The notes: a model not told the origin generated them from the letters alone. A stretch of 64,000 bases of DNA from Ferdinandcohnia sp036962685 (GCF_036962685.1 NZ_JBALOP010000025.1:124001-188000), one strand, 5' to 3'. Counted from the stretch's first letter, positions 33,274 to 42,267 are shown. Program-made: numbers and translations.

Positions 33274-34212
33274 ATGAAAGGGTATTCAGAAAAATGGCTG
33301 TGTTCTGTGACCGAAGAATTAGGATATGAAATTACCGGAAACGTAGACAGGGTTAAAGACTCTGATTTTTGTCTAGTTGTACGAATTCCTACTAATCGCG
33401 GAAATTTATTTTATAAGGAAAATGGCCCAGCCACTAGGCATGAAGCTATATTAAATAAGCATTTAGATCGAACATCACAAGGTAAAACGGCTCGTATAGT
33501 AGCCTTAAATGAAACAGATGGATGGTTTCTGATGGAGGATTTGAAGGGGAAGTCACTGCGCGATGTAAAGGATAAACAACTCTGGCAGCGAGCGATACAA
33601 GAATATGCAGAGTTACAAATTTCACAAATGAAAGATGTGAAAAGCTTTCTCGAAATAGGTGTTCCAGATCGTAGAATGCCGATTCTCAGACAAGAAATTG
33701 CCCAGCACTTAAAGGATATGTGTAGAACAGGTTTAACAGAGGAAGAAACGAAAGAGGTCATGTCCCTTAAACCTGAACTTCTATCAATGTGTGATCAAAT
33801 GGATTCGGCTATATCAGCTTCAATTGAACATGGGGATCTCCACACGAACAATATTAGAATTGTTCATGACAACATCGTGTTTTTTGATTGGGGTGATGCA
33901 TCGGTTTCACATCCATTTTTTAGCACCCGTATATTCTGGCATGCTCTTGACGATTTACTCATGGATGAATCTGAGTGGCTCGGAACAGTGGACGAATTTC
34001 GCCCTTTCTACTTAGAGCCTTGGACAAAATTTGCTACGATGAAGGAATTGGACAATGCGTTGCGAATATCAGATCAATTAGCTTGTGTCCAACGTGCACT
34101 CAGTTGGTATTTATATTTGACACCTTACCGTGAGAACAAGACTGAATCCTTTAGTAGGCCTGCACAATGGCTACGACTATTAGTAGAGCATCGTGCGTTG
34201 GTTGGGAAGTGA
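33274..34212 (+). CDS. Aminoglycoside phosphotransferase family kinase
   Basis: A 312-residue soluble kinase-fold protein. The catalytic loop is EHGDLHTNN (HGDxxxxN), and the metal-binding DWGDAS stands for the DFG motif. FKxN and an ATP-binding Lys (FYKENG) are seen in the N-lobe. It resembles APH/ChoK-like kinases, which also act on choline, ethanolamine or sugar derivatives, so antibiotic resistance cannot be assumed. AGAGGGTA is a moderate site. It stands alone between ypmS and ampS. Confidence 0.82.
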   Translation: MKGYSEKWLCSVTEELGYEITGNVDRVKDSDFCLVVRIPTNRGNLFYKENGPATRHEAILNKHLDRTSQGKTARIVALNETDGWFLMEDLKGKSLRDVKDKQLWQRAIQEYAELQISQMKDVKSFLEIGVPDRRMPILRQEIAQHLKDMCRTGLTEEETKEVMSLKPELLSMCDQMDSAISASIEHGDLHTNNIRIVHDNIVFFDWGDASVSHPFFSTRIFWHALDDLLMDESEWLGTVDEFRPFYLEPWTKFATMKELDNALRISDQLACVQRALSWYLYLTPYRENKTESFSRPAQWLRLLVEHRALVGK

Positions 34213-34395
34213 TAAATGAATTGTAAGTATATTTATAGAAAATTTCCTAGTATGTTTAATTATATTCTGAAAGGCTAACATGCTTTATGGATTGGAAAAT
34301 GGTATTTTCACGCTAAGAGATTCTTTGATTCATTAGTATTTTTTAAACGAGTTATGCTAGTATAATAATATACATATGTTATTGGGGGTAATAAT

Positions 34396-35640
34396 ATGGT
34401 TCTTCCACATTTTGAGGAGAATTTACAAAAATACGCAAAGCTTTTGGTAGCAAATGGACTTAATGTGCAAAAAGGTGATTGGGTGAAAATGACGATTACA
34501 GTCGATCAAGCTCCACTCGCTCGACTTGTAACAAAAGAGGCTTATGCATTAGGAGCTGAAAAGGTCATTATAAAATGGTCCGATGACGAAATTACAAAAG
34601 AGCATTATCTACACCAGACTGAAGAGGTATTGACAGATATACCTGAGTACGAAATTCAGGAATCAGATGATCATGTTCTAAATCATAAGGTTTGTCGTTT
34701 ATCGATTGTTTCCAGTGATCCAGGCTTTTTAAGTGGAGTTGATCCTGCTAAAATTTCAGCCTTCCAAAATAAAGCAGCAAAAGCCTTTAAGGTGCAACGT
34801 GTGGCTACACAAAACAATGATTTAAAATGGACGGTTGCAGGTGCAGCTGGAGCGGGTTGGGCTGCAAAAGTATTCCCGGATTTAGCAACATCTGAGGAAC
34901 AAGTAGATGCACTTTGGGATCAAATTTTTAAAACATGCCGAGTGTATGAAGACGATCCTGTCGCAGCGTGGGACGAACATACAAAAGTCTTGAATGAAAA
35001 AGCTGCTAAATTAAATGAAATCCAGTTTGACGCACTTCATTATCGTGCGCCGGGAACAGATTTGAAGCTTGGTTTACCGAAAAATCATATTTGGGAAAGT
35101 GCAAGAAGCTATAATCCAAAAGAGGAAGAATTTATTGCAAATATGCCTACTGAAGAAGTGTACACAGCCCCGGACACACGCCGCATGGATGGAGTGGTTC
35201 GCAGCACCAAGCCCTTAAGCTATGCTGGCACATTAATTGAGGGCATCAAGGTTCATTTTAAAGACGGAAAAATTGTTGACATCTCTGCAGAGACTGGAGA
35301 TGAAATCATGAAGAAATTAGTATTTGATAATGAAGGTGGAACAGGTCTTGGTGAGATAGCGTTAGTGCCAGACCCATCGCCGATTTCACAATCAGGTATC
35401 ACATTCTTCAATACATTATTCGATGAAAACGCGTCAAATCACCTTGCAATTGGTGCAGCATATCCGACAAACCTTCAAGGTGGAACTAAAATGAATGAAG
35501 ATGAATTAAAAGAACATGGCATGAATGTTTCAACAGTTCATGTTGATTTTATGATTGGTTCAAGTGAAATGGACATTGACGGGATTAAAGAAGATGGTAC
35601 CGTTGTGCCGGTTTTCCGAAAAGGTGATTGGGCGCTATAA
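34396..35640 (+). CDS. ampS: M29 family aminopeptidase
   Basis: A 414-residue metallo-aminopeptidase of the thermophilic (AmpS/AmpII) family, cytosolic and dimeric. Conserved segments are YAKLLVANGLNVQKGD at the N-terminus, PGTDLKLGLPKNHIWESA, NMPTEEVYTAPD (metal Glu), GGTGLGEIALVPDPSPIS and the metal ligands HLAIG and DFMIGSSEMDIDG. The length is close to Bacillus AmpS. TTGGGGGT precedes the ATG, and the start is unambiguous. A hairpin terminator at 35649-35692 follows, separating it from the small ORF and corA. Confidence 0.93.
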   Translation: MVLPHFEENLQKYAKLLVANGLNVQKGDWVKMTITVDQAPLARLVTKEAYALGAEKVIIKWSDDEITKEHYLHQTEEVLTDIPEYEIQESDDHVLNHKVCRLSIVSSDPGFLSGVDPAKISAFQNKAAKAFKVQRVATQNNDLKWTVAGAAGAGWAAKVFPDLATSEEQVDALWDQIFKTCRVYEDDPVAAWDEHTKVLNEKAAKLNEIQFDALHYRAPGTDLKLGLPKNHIWESARSYNPKEEEFIANMPTEEVYTAPDTRRMDGVVRSTKPLSYAGTLIEGIKVHFKDGKIVDISAETGDEIMKKLVFDNEGGTGLGEIALVPDPSPISQSGITFFNTLFDENASNHLAIGAAYPTNLQGGTKMNEDELKEHGMNVSTVHVDFMIGSSEMDIDGIKEDGTVVPVFRKGDWAL

Positions 35641-35648
35641 GAATAACG

Positions 35649-35692
35649 GAGTCCAAGGAAAAGATAATAAGCTTTTTCTTGGGCTCTTTTTG
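35649..35692 (+). terminator. ampS terminator
   Basis: GAGTCCAAG and CTTGGGCTC arms, extended by AAAA/TTTT, form a long stem followed by TTTTTG. Confidence 0.75.
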
Positions 35693-35774
35693 TGAATTTT
35701 TGGATAAGAAAAATCATGTAGTTACAAACGGGGATTTTTCGAGTACAATATTACGGTATTGAAATGAAAAAAGG

Positions 35775-35932
35775 AGTTGAATTTTTATGAGTAGTCATTT
35801 GTGTAACGACCCTGATCCCGCGTCGAAAAAAGGGGAAGTCATTAATGAACCAATGATAGTTAGTTGGAAAATAAATAAAAATTCAACTTTAACTGGCGGA
35901 GATTTTTGACTTCCTCGTTGAAAAGAGGAGGT
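35775..35932 (+). promoter_or_regulatory. Structured leader of corA with complementary segments
   Basis: AGTTGAATTTTT (35775-35786), just before the small ORF start, is perfectly complementary to AAAAATTCAACT (35877-35888) near its end. Separately, ACTTCCTC (35909-35916) can pair with GAGGAGGT (35925-35932), which contains the corA Shine-Dalgarno. The loop GTTGAA of that hairpin can also pair with TTCAAC of the first stem, so alternative folds exist. This is read directly from the sequence; the regulation is inference. Confidence 0.6.
35787..35909 (+). CDS. Small upstream ORF with Asp-Pro-Asp-Pro, possible corA leader peptide
   Basis: AAAAAAGGAG precedes an ATG that opens 40 codons ending in TGA at 35907-35909. 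The product reads MSSHLCNDPDPASKK, then GEVINEPMIVSWKINK, then NSTLTGGDF. It is not a membrane or signal peptide, and no family was recognised. DPDP at residues 8-11 resembles the EPDP/DPEP-type stretch of MgtL-like leader peptides that destabilise ribosomes when magnesium is low. The ORF ends 29 nt before the corA start, and its last base begins the hairpin that hides the corA ribosome binding site. It might instead be an independent small protein. Confidence 0.55.
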   Translation: MSSHLCNDPDPASKKGEVINEPMIVSWKINKNSTLTGGDF

Positions 35933-35938
35933 TATTTC

Positions 35939-36877
35939 ATGTTAAATATTTATCTATCTAATGAGCAAGGGGAGTTACAGGAAACAACAACGATTAAAAA
36001 CGGTTGCTGGATTAACCTGATTGCTCCAACTGAAAAAGAAATCAACGAAATCACAGCGTCTTTAGAAATACCGATTGAATTCATTAAGGACCCGTTGGAC
36101 GAAGAAGAGCGGTCTCGGATTGAAAAAGACGGTGAACATATATTAATCATTGTAAATATTCCTTCGGTGTCAATGGATGAAAATGAGATACCGATTTATG
36201 ACACAATCCCACTGGGAATCATAATTGCGAAAAATTGTTTTGTAACGGTTTGTTTAAAAGACAATCCAATTTTTCATCATTTTTCCGAGGGGAAAATCAA
36301 AAACTTTTTTACGTTCAAACGAACACGGTTTGCATTTCAAATCCTATATACGATGGCTACCTTATATCTCAGATACTTAAAACAAATCAGTAAGAAAACT
36401 GATTTAATTGAAAAAGAATTGCATCAATCGATGAAAAACAAGGAGCTTTTTTCACTTTTAAACTTTGAAAAAAGTTTAGTTTATTTTACGACCTCCTTAA
36501 AATCGAACAATATTGTCATGCAGAAAATGTTGAAAAGTAACTATTTGAAAATGTATGAAGATGATCAGGAATTGCTTGAGGATGTTATTATTGAAAATCA
36601 ACAGGCGATTGAAATGGCGGAAACTCATACCTCTATTTTGAGTGGCATGATGGATGCCTTCGCATCCGTGATTTCCAACAACGTGAATATAGTGATGAAA
36701 TTTTTAACCTCGATTACGATTATTCTAAGTTTACCAACGATGGTGGCGAGCTTTTACGGAATGAATGTATCGATTCCATTCCAAGAATATCAATATTCAT
36801 TTTTAATTGCGATTACAATTTCGTTTATTTTATCAAGCATTACTGCTTATATTTTCTGGAAGAAACGATTCTTTTAG
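35939..36877 (+). CDS. CorA family divalent metal (magnesium) transporter
   Basis: A 312-residue channel-type transporter. It has a large cytosolic N-terminal domain with long helices (KKTDLIEKELHQSMKNKELF), then two C-terminal membrane helices (FLTSITIILSLPTMVASF and FLIAITISFILSSITAYIFW). The signature YGMN sits between them at about residue 280, and the C-terminus is Lys/Arg-rich. The family carries magnesium, cobalt or nickel by a pentameric pore. AGGAGG at 7 nt precedes the ATG at 35939 and may be masked in an RNA hairpin. A 40-codon ORF precedes it. Confidence 0.92.
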   Translation: MLNIYLSNEQGELQETTTIKNGCWINLIAPTEKEINEITASLEIPIEFIKDPLDEEERSRIEKDGEHILIIVNIPSVSMDENEIPIYDTIPLGIIIAKNCFVTVCLKDNPIFHHFSEGKIKNFFTFKRTRFAFQILYTMATLYLRYLKQISKKTDLIEKELHQSMKNKELFSLLNFEKSLVYFTTSLKSNNIVMQKMLKSNYLKMYEDDQELLEDVIIENQQAIEMAETHTSILSGMMDAFASVISNNVNIVMKFLTSITIILSLPTMVASFYGMNVSIPFQEYQYSFLIAITISFILSSITAYIFWKKRFF

Positions 36878-36885
36878 AGTTTTTG

Positions 36886-36918
36886 GCGTTGGTCCAGTTA
36901 GTTGGATCGACGCTTTTT
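36886..36918 (+). terminator. corA terminator
   Basis: GCGTTGGTCCA (36886-36896) pairs with TGGATCGACGC (36903-36913) with two wobbles and is followed by TTTTT. It overlaps the 3' end of the converging HD gene. Confidence 0.65.
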
Positions 36919-37425
36919 CATTTCCTCATCTACTAAAGTATCCAATCTGGCAATCATATTCTTCGCTTTGTCCTCATCAATTTGGCGATAATGATGTAGA
37001 CCGCCTTTTTCCTCATCCATCTCATCAGCAAGCTTTGTGATGGCTTGAAGGGGTGTACGCTTAATAAAGCCTTCCTCGATGTAAGAGTCTGTGTGAAATA
37101 AAATCGCATAGGCAATTTCCTTTGCATACTTCGGATTTTCACCTAATCGAATCAATAATTTATGAGCACGTTCCGCACCTTTTATAGCATGAATGTCATT
37201 TTCTTTGTACATACTGTAGTCCCATTTGCCGTTTTTGTACCAGGTGTAATGCCCCATATCATGAAGTAATGCAGCTTTGGTTGCAAGATTGACTGAAACA
37301 TTACGCTCCTTGGCCATTTTAAACGCATGGTATGCACAAGCGATTGCGTGAGCCTTCCCTGAACGAGACAGGTACTTTTGCGCAATCCGATGATTAAAGA
37401 TGTCTGTTAAGGTAACATATCTCAT
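36898..37425 (-). CDS. HD domain protein
   Basis: A 175-residue HD-superfamily metal-dependent phosphohydrolase. Candidate metal ligands are HAIACAYHAF (about residue 26), the HD pair in ALLHDMGHYT, HAIKGAERAHKLL, and the LADEMDE Asp further along. The pattern resembles stand-alone HD proteins such as the YqeK/YfbR-like group, but no specific substrate is clear. GGAGG precedes the ATG at 37425. It converges on corA, with ends overlapping the terminator. Confidence 0.8.
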   Translation of the reverse strand: MRYVTLTDIFNHRIAQKYLSRSGKAHAIACAYHAFKMAKERNVSVNLATKAALLHDMGHYTWYKNGKWDYSMYKENDIHAIKGAERAHKLLIRLGENPKYAKEIAYAILFHTDSYIEEGFIKRTPLQAITKLADEMDEEKGGLHHYRQIDEDKAKNMIARLDTLVDEEMKKRRSN

Positions 37426-37578
37426 TTGTTAGGCCTCCAGTAAATGATAAATTTTTAGAATCTTAACATGGATGCAAGATATTATCAAGATATAATAATC
37501 CGATTTTAATGGAAATGGGTGGAAGTACGGGTAGGGCATGATAAAATGGTTGTATTATTATATGTGTGGTGATTGGAC

Positions 37579-38319
37579 TTGTTTTTAAGAAGTGTGAAGT
37601 TAATGGCAGAAAAAATACATAATATACGTGAATATCCTTTTTCAATCCCAGGTATTAGGGGGCTGGATCAACTTGATTTTCACGATCCCGTGACGTTTTT
37701 TGTGGGTGAAAATGGGTCTGGAAAGTCCACATTGCTTGAGGCAATTGCGCACCAATGTGGGTTTAATAGTGGAGGAGGCGGTCGGAATAATTTCTACAAT
37801 TTTGAAGATGCTGCTCCAGCTTTAAGTGGGCACCTTCGGCTTTCTTGGATGCCAAAAATCAATCAGGGCTTCTTTTTACGGGCAGAAAGCTTTTTTCAGT
37901 TTGCATCGCATTTGGATCAATTAGCAGAGGATGACCCTACTTTTCAATATAAAGGGTATGGGGGTAAGTCGCTGCATGAGCAGTCCCATGGTGAGTCGTT
38001 TTTATCTTTATTTTTAAATCGTTTTGGTGATCAAAGCATCTATCTTTTAGACGAGCCTGAGGCGGCTTTATCTCCGGCACGGCAGCTTGCATTCTTAAGG
38101 GTGATTCACGACCTGGCAAAAGGCGGAAATGCGCAATTTATTATTGCAACTCATTCCCCGATATTATTAGGGTATCCAGGCGCTCAAATATACAATTTTG
38201 ATGCTTCACCCATTGAGGAGATTTCGTACGAGGACACTGACCATTATCAGATCACAATGGGCTTTTTAAATCGACGGGAACGGTATTTGGAGGAGTTGTT
38301 TCGGGAGGATGAAGAATAG
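37579..38319 (+). CDS. AAA family ATPase
   Basis: A 246-residue ABC/SMC-like ATPase. Walker A is FVGENGSGKSTLL at about residues 37-49, the signature-like region is HEQSHGESFLSLF, Walker B is IYLLDEPEAALSP, and the switch His is in IATHSP. The N-terminus LFLRSVKL and FSIPGIRGLDQLDFHDPVTF is common to a widespread group of small ATPases without membrane domain, often next to toxins or transport genes. The TTG at 37579 with GGTG at 7-8 nt is the likely start; TTG 37573 and ATG 37606 are alternatives. The role is unknown. Confidence 0.75.
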   Translation: MFLRSVKLMAEKIHNIREYPFSIPGIRGLDQLDFHDPVTFFVGENGSGKSTLLEAIAHQCGFNSGGGGRNNFYNFEDAAPALSGHLRLSWMPKINQGFFLRAESFFQFASHLDQLAEDDPTFQYKGYGGKSLHEQSHGESFLSLFLNRFGDQSIYLLDEPEAALSPARQLAFLRVIHDLAKGGNAQFIIATHSPILLGYPGAQIYNFDASPIEEISYEDTDHYQITMGFLNRRERYLEELFREDEE

Positions 38320-38340
38320 AAGGAGGGGATTTGTCCTTTA

Positions 38341-38366
38341 AAAAAGACTACCAAATTGGTAGTCTA
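38341..38366 (-). terminator. chrA terminator
   Basis: GACTACC pairs with GGTAGTC around an AAATT loop and is followed on the minus strand by a T-run. It overlaps the chrA stop codon. Confidence 0.7.
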
Positions 38367-39530
38367 GAACAAACTTATAACGGCTCCCCCAATGGCCCCT
38401 GTCACAACTACAATCCAAGGAGGTAGCTTCCAATATACCAGCATGCTGAACAAAACGGCAGCAAATGCAAAATCAATTGGTGTAAACACTGTGCTCGTCC
38501 ATATCGGGTGATAGAAGGCTGAAATTAAAATTCCAACTACTGCAGCGTTTACCCCCATTAAAGCTCCTTTAATTTTAGGATTGCGTCGAAGAGAATCCCA
38601 AAATGGCAATGTTCCCAAAACGAGTAAAAATGCTGGTAGGAAAATAGCTGTTGTTGCGAGTAGGCCACCTTGCCATCCATTCATCACTGCCCCAAGATAG
38701 GCAGCAAATGTGAAAAGTGGACCCGGAACTGCTTGCGCTGCACCATACCCAGCTAAAAATGCTTCCTCGCTTAGCCATCCTGTCGGAACAAATTCACGCT
38801 CCAATAACGGTAAAACAACATGCCCACCACCAAAAACAAGTGATCCTGAACGATAAAAACTATCGAACATGGCAATCCATTCCAAGGAAGTAACTTCCCT
38901 TAAAATTGGCAATCCAATGAGTAAACCGAAAAACAATGACAAACAAATAGCAGCAAATCTACGAGAAATAGGGAATTGTAGATTTGTAGTTTCGCTGTCT
39001 ACTTGATTTTTAAATAAAATAAACCCTAAAATTGCAGCAATAAGGATAACCCCTACCTGTGTATAGGCTGTTTGCCATAATAGTGTTCCAACTAAGGCAA
39101 AAAGTGCGAGAGATTTTCTCGTTAAATCTGGGGTAAGCTTTTGTGCCATTCCAAGTATGGCATGTGCGACAACGGCGACAGCGACTAATTTTAAACCATG
39201 AATCCAGCCCGCGGTTCCGATATCCAATCCTTCGAGGATCAATGCGAAGACAATTAACGCAATCACGGAAGGGAGGGTAAACCCAAGAAATGATACAATT
39301 CCACCTAGAACACCAGCTCGCATTACACCAATGCCGATTCCTACCTGGCTACTTGCAGGTCCAGGTAAAAATTGACACAAGGCCACTAAGTCCGCATATG
39401 TCTGTTCATCCATCCATTTTCTTCTTCTGATGTATTCTTCATGAAAATAGCCTAAATGGGCAACTGGTCCTCCGAAGGATGTCAGTCCTAGTCTAGTTGA
39501 CACAAGAAGTATTTCTAGTAAATTTTTCAT
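38364..39530 (-). CDS. chrA: Chromate transporter ChrA (two-domain)
   Basis: A 388-residue membrane protein formed by two homologous CHR domains. The first carries LTSFGGPVAHLGYFHEE and CQFLPGPASSQ, and the second SLVFGGGHVVLPLLE and AQAVPGPLFTFAAYLG, both family signatures. The family exports chromate or takes up related anions, and full-length two-domain forms act alone. AAAGGAG precedes the ATG at 39530; codons upstream to 39578 are not supported. It overlaps a terminator at its 3' end. No neighbouring chrB regulator was seen. Confidence 0.92.
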   Translation of the reverse strand: MKNLLEILLVSTRLGLTSFGGPVAHLGYFHEEYIRRRKWMDEQTYADLVALCQFLPGPASSQVGIGIGVMRAGVLGGIVSFLGFTLPSVIALIVFALILEGLDIGTAGWIHGLKLVAVAVVAHAILGMAQKLTPDLTRKSLALFALVGTLLWQTAYTQVGVILIAAILGFILFKNQVDSETTNLQFPISRRFAAICLSLFFGLLIGLPILREVTSLEWIAMFDSFYRSGSLVFGGGHVVLPLLEREFVPTGWLSEEAFLAGYGAAQAVPGPLFTFAAYLGAVMNGWQGGLLATTAIFLPAFLLVLGTLPFWDSLRRNPKIKGALMGVNAAVVGILISAFYHPIWTSTVFTPIDFAFAAVLFSMLVYWKLPPWIVVVTGAIGGAVISLF

Positions 39531-39679
39531 ACTATTCTCCTTTTTAAATTCTAACGGCATTATAGCATTTGTAAGCAAGATTCTAAAGATTAACCTATAT
39601 AAAATTACAAAAACTTAATAATATGAAACCTTTTTGCTAGCACATTCGTAAAACTAACTAATGAAAGGATGTGGTGGGA

Positions 39680-40375
39680 ATGAGTAAATATTCAATCGCG
39701 GAATTTATTAAAAATACGGAGCAGGAAGACAAAGGCGAAGGGCTATTTGAATTGGAGACTCCTAGAATGCTTGAGGTAAATCTAAACGGGATGATTTGGG
39801 CTAAAGCAGGGTCAATGGTTGCGTATAATGGAAGAATTAAGTATGAACGTGAGGGTATCCTTGAGCATGGACTTGGGAGCATGTTTAAGAAAGCGTTGAC
39901 AGGTGAAGGGGCTTCCTTAATGAAAGCAAACGGTCAGGGGAAACTGTACTTGGCTGATAGCGGGAAAAAAATCATTATTCTTCAGTTGCAAAATGAGGCA
40001 ATTTACGTAAATGGAAATGATCTTTTGGCCTTCGAACCATCCTTAAAGCACGATATTAAGCTGATGAAACGAATTGCTGGAATGATGGCTGGCGGCTTGT
40101 TTAATGTTCGGTGTGAAGGTAGTGGAATGCTTGCAATTACAACTCATTACGAACCACTCACATTGCGGGTATCACCAGGAAGACCTGTAGTAACGGACCC
40201 GAATGCAACAGTTGCATGGTCAGGAAATCTTCAACCTGAGTTCCAAACAGACATTTCATTTAAAACTTTCGTCGGACGAGGTAGTGGCGAGTCAATCCAA
40301 ATGAGGTTTGAAGGAGATGGCTTTGTTATCGTCCAACCGTACGAAGAAGTGTATATGCAGCAGTCCAATAGCTAA
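39680..40375 (+). CDS. AIM24 family protein
   Basis: A 231-residue soluble protein built of beta strands. Family signs are LFELETPRMLEVNLNG-MIWAKAGSMVAY near the N-terminus, YLADSGKKIIILQL, GLFNVRCEGSGMLAITTHYEP and the closing GDGFVIVQPYEE. AIM24 proteins form trypsin-inhibitor-like beta barrels; the bacterial role is not settled. AAAGGATG lies 9 nt before ATG 39680. It is divergent from chrA and followed by a 237-base gene-free stretch with a terminator. Confidence 0.82.
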   Translation: MSKYSIAEFIKNTEQEDKGEGLFELETPRMLEVNLNGMIWAKAGSMVAYNGRIKYEREGILEHGLGSMFKKALTGEGASLMKANGQGKLYLADSGKKIIILQLQNEAIYVNGNDLLAFEPSLKHDIKLMKRIAGMMAGGLFNVRCEGSGMLAITTHYEPLTLRVSPGRPVVTDPNATVAWSGNLQPEFQTDISFKTFVGRGSGESIQMRFEGDGFVIVQPYEEVYMQQSNS

Positions 40376-40492
40376 TGGTATGGAAAAGAGCGGAGATAAA
40401 TGGAGAAATGAAGGAAGTAAGAGAAAACTATGATAAAAAACCGTGATTCATTAAATTTTTGAATTAAACGTACTAGAAGATTTAAATAAAAA

Positions 40493-40531
40493 GGGATCAT
40501 CCTCAACATAAGATGATCCTCGTTTTTTTTA
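40493..40531 (+). terminator. Terminator downstream of the AIM24 gene
   Basis: GGATCATC (40494-40501) pairs with GATGATCC (40512-40519) and is followed by CGTTTTTTTT. The 237 bases 40376-40612 contain no gene. Confidence 0.75.
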
Positions 40532-40612
40532 CACTCCCACAAAGCATCAACTAGCTTGATTTATAAAAGGGATAAATCAAAAACCTTTTCCAAGGGGAAA
40601 AGGTCAAGATTG

Positions 40613-40897
40613 TTACTCATCCTTTTTACCAATGGTGTTGTTAATGCCGTGGATCGTATTTCTGATAAGATCTTCGGAGATCATCGTTGTTCCAGTAACA
40701 AGAATCCCTTGTACCACTGATTGTATTTCGGCTCCATAATAGAGTAAACATGAAATTACTGCGAAGCTTAATTGAATCCATCGATGTGTCCATTCCGGAA
40801 TAAAAGGTGTTTCTTTTAGGATGAGCCCAATGAAATAGAGAACAGGAATTAAGATAAACGCATCTTGACGAATATATAATTTTAGGTTGAGATCCAT
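40613..40897 (-). CDS. Holin-like small membrane protein
   Basis: A 94-residue protein with two or three hydrophobic segments (AFILIPVLYFIGLILKETPF, WIQLSFAVISCLLYY, VQGILVTGTTMI). The start MDLNLKLYIRQDAF is typical of a short phage-holin family found in Bacillus. No lysin or other phage genes are near, so this is probably a chromosomal holin-like protein, not a prophage piece. The strong GGTGAAAAAATGG region precedes the start. The function is unknown. Confidence 0.7.
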   Translation of the reverse strand: MDLNLKLYIRQDAFILIPVLYFIGLILKETPFIPEWTHRWIQLSFAVISCLLYYGAEIQSVVQGILVTGTTMISEDLIRNTIHGINNTIGKKDE

Positions 40898-41007
40898 TTT
40901 TTCACCTACAAGATTTCAATTTCTTATAGGATAAAATATTCGAGAAAGTTGGGATTGGTCAATCGGATATTTATTTTTCTCAAAAAGAGGGAGAATTTAC
41001 ATAAACA

Positions 41008-41036
41008 AAAACACTAGACCGTAGCCTAGCGTTTCA
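41008..41036 (-). terminator. Terminator of the MFS gene
   Basis: AAACACTAG (41008-41016) pairs with CTAGCGTTT (with one wobble), and on the minus strand a TTTTTG tail follows. Confidence 0.6.
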
Positions 41037-41043
41037 AGGTGTA

Positions 41044-42267
41044 TTATTTGTTTTTTGCAAATACTTCTCGGTTCACCACGCGTTTACGTTGGTCACTATT
41101 TAGGTAGGCTGTAGCGAGGGCAACTAATAGTAATCCACCTGTTACAGAGAACAGGATTTGCGTAGGGAACAATCCTCCTAGTAAACCTCCTATAAGTGGG
41201 CCAATCATTCCTCCAATTTGATTGGCTGTTTGGTTCAAACTGAACGCTCTGCCACGGAAATCCTCTGGTGTTGATTTGACGACTAACCCGTTTAAAGCAG
41301 GAAAGACTGCACAGAAGAAAATCCCATAAACGAAACGGATAAGAGAAAAGCCCCAGATGTGGGTAAAGACGATTTGAGCTAAGGTTCCGATACCTGCTCC
41401 TAAAAGTCCGATGAATAAGATGCGTTGGAAGCCAACCTTATCGGCCCATTTTCCCCATATAGGTGCAAACAGTGCACTCGCAAGACCTGGTAAAGAAATG
41501 ACAAAGCCAGTAAGTAATGTTGCATAGCTAGAGTGACTTGCGATATCAGCAATGTATAAAGGCAAGATAGGGTCGATTATCATGGTAGAGCAGCTGACCA
41601 TAAGGGTTAGAATTAATACAAGTAAGAATGGCCTGTTGCTTATCGCGATGCTAAAGTCCTTAAAAACAGATCCCTTTTCCTTGTTCGCTTTGAAGTTTTC
41701 TTCTTTTACGAAAAAGATGATTAAAATCGTGGCGAAGAAGACGATGATTCCTGCACTAGCAAATGCCCAGCGATTTCCCCAAAGTTCAGCTAAACCTCCA
41801 CCTAATAGAGGTCCCAAAATCATCCCGGTCGCTGCCGCCGATGAAATCATCGAAAGCGCATAACCCACTTTTTTCGTCGGTGTATTCGTACCAACAAGGG
41901 CAATCGAACCAGGAATAAATCCACTTAGTAAACCTTGCATTAAACGTAGACCTAAAATTTGATAAGGGTTTGTGACGAATGCCATTAACGTGTAAACGAC
42001 AAAAAGGGCAAATCCTGCCCGTATAATCATTGGTTTACGCCCGTATTTATCGGCAACTCTTCCCCAAAACGGTGTCGCAAATGCACCTGCAAAAAAGGCG
42101 GCCCCGTAGATAAGCCCTGACCATAATTCAGTATTTTCGTGTACCCCGATTTCCAATAGAAAGATTGGTAAAAATGGGATAACCATTGAAAAACCTGAAG
42201 CCGTAAAAAAGACACCAATCCAAAGAACCCATAAATTACGTTGCCAATTCGGCATATATTTTTCCAT
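41044..42267 (-). CDS. MFS multidrug efflux transporter
   Basis: A 407-residue transporter with 12 predicted membrane segments. Motif A is GRVADKYGRKPMI between helices 2 and 3, with a degenerate copy GKWADKVGFQRIL in the second half. Helix 5 has GMILGPLLGGGLAE, the antiporter motif C pattern. It belongs to the drug:proton antiporter-1 group, similar to MdtG/TetA-like pumps; the substrate is unknown. TTAGGAG precedes ATG 42267 with almost no spacing and ATG 42255 with 12 nt, so either start is possible. It is a single gene. Confidence 0.85.
   Translation of the reverse strand: MEKYMPNWQRNLWVLWIGVFFTASGFSMVIPFLPIFLLEIGVHENTELWSGLIYGAAFFAGAFATPFWGRVADKYGRKPMIIRAGFALFVVYTLMAFVTNPYQILGLRLMQGLLSGFIPGSIALVGTNTPTKKVGYALSMISSAAATGMILGPLLGGGLAELWGNRWAFASAGIIVFFATILIIFFVKEENFKANKEKGSVFKDFSIAISNRPFLLVLILTLMVSCSTMIIDPILPLYIADIASHSSYATLLTGFVISLPGLASALFAPIWGKWADKVGFQRILFIGLLGAGIGTLAQIVFTHIWGFSLIRFVYGIFFCAVFPALNGLVVKSTPEDFRGRAFSLNQTANQIGGMIGPLIGGLLGGLFPTQILFSVTGGLLLVALATAYLNSDQRKRVVNREVFAKNK

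Noticed and set aside
33274..34212. Antibiotic-resistance aminoglycoside kinase
   Set aside because: The catalytic motifs are generic to the kinase superfamily; nothing in the sequence or its neighbours indicates aminoglycosides.
40613..40897. Prophage remnant
   Set aside because: Only a holin-like gene is present, with no lysin, capsid or integrase genes nearby; chromosomal copies of such small proteins are common.
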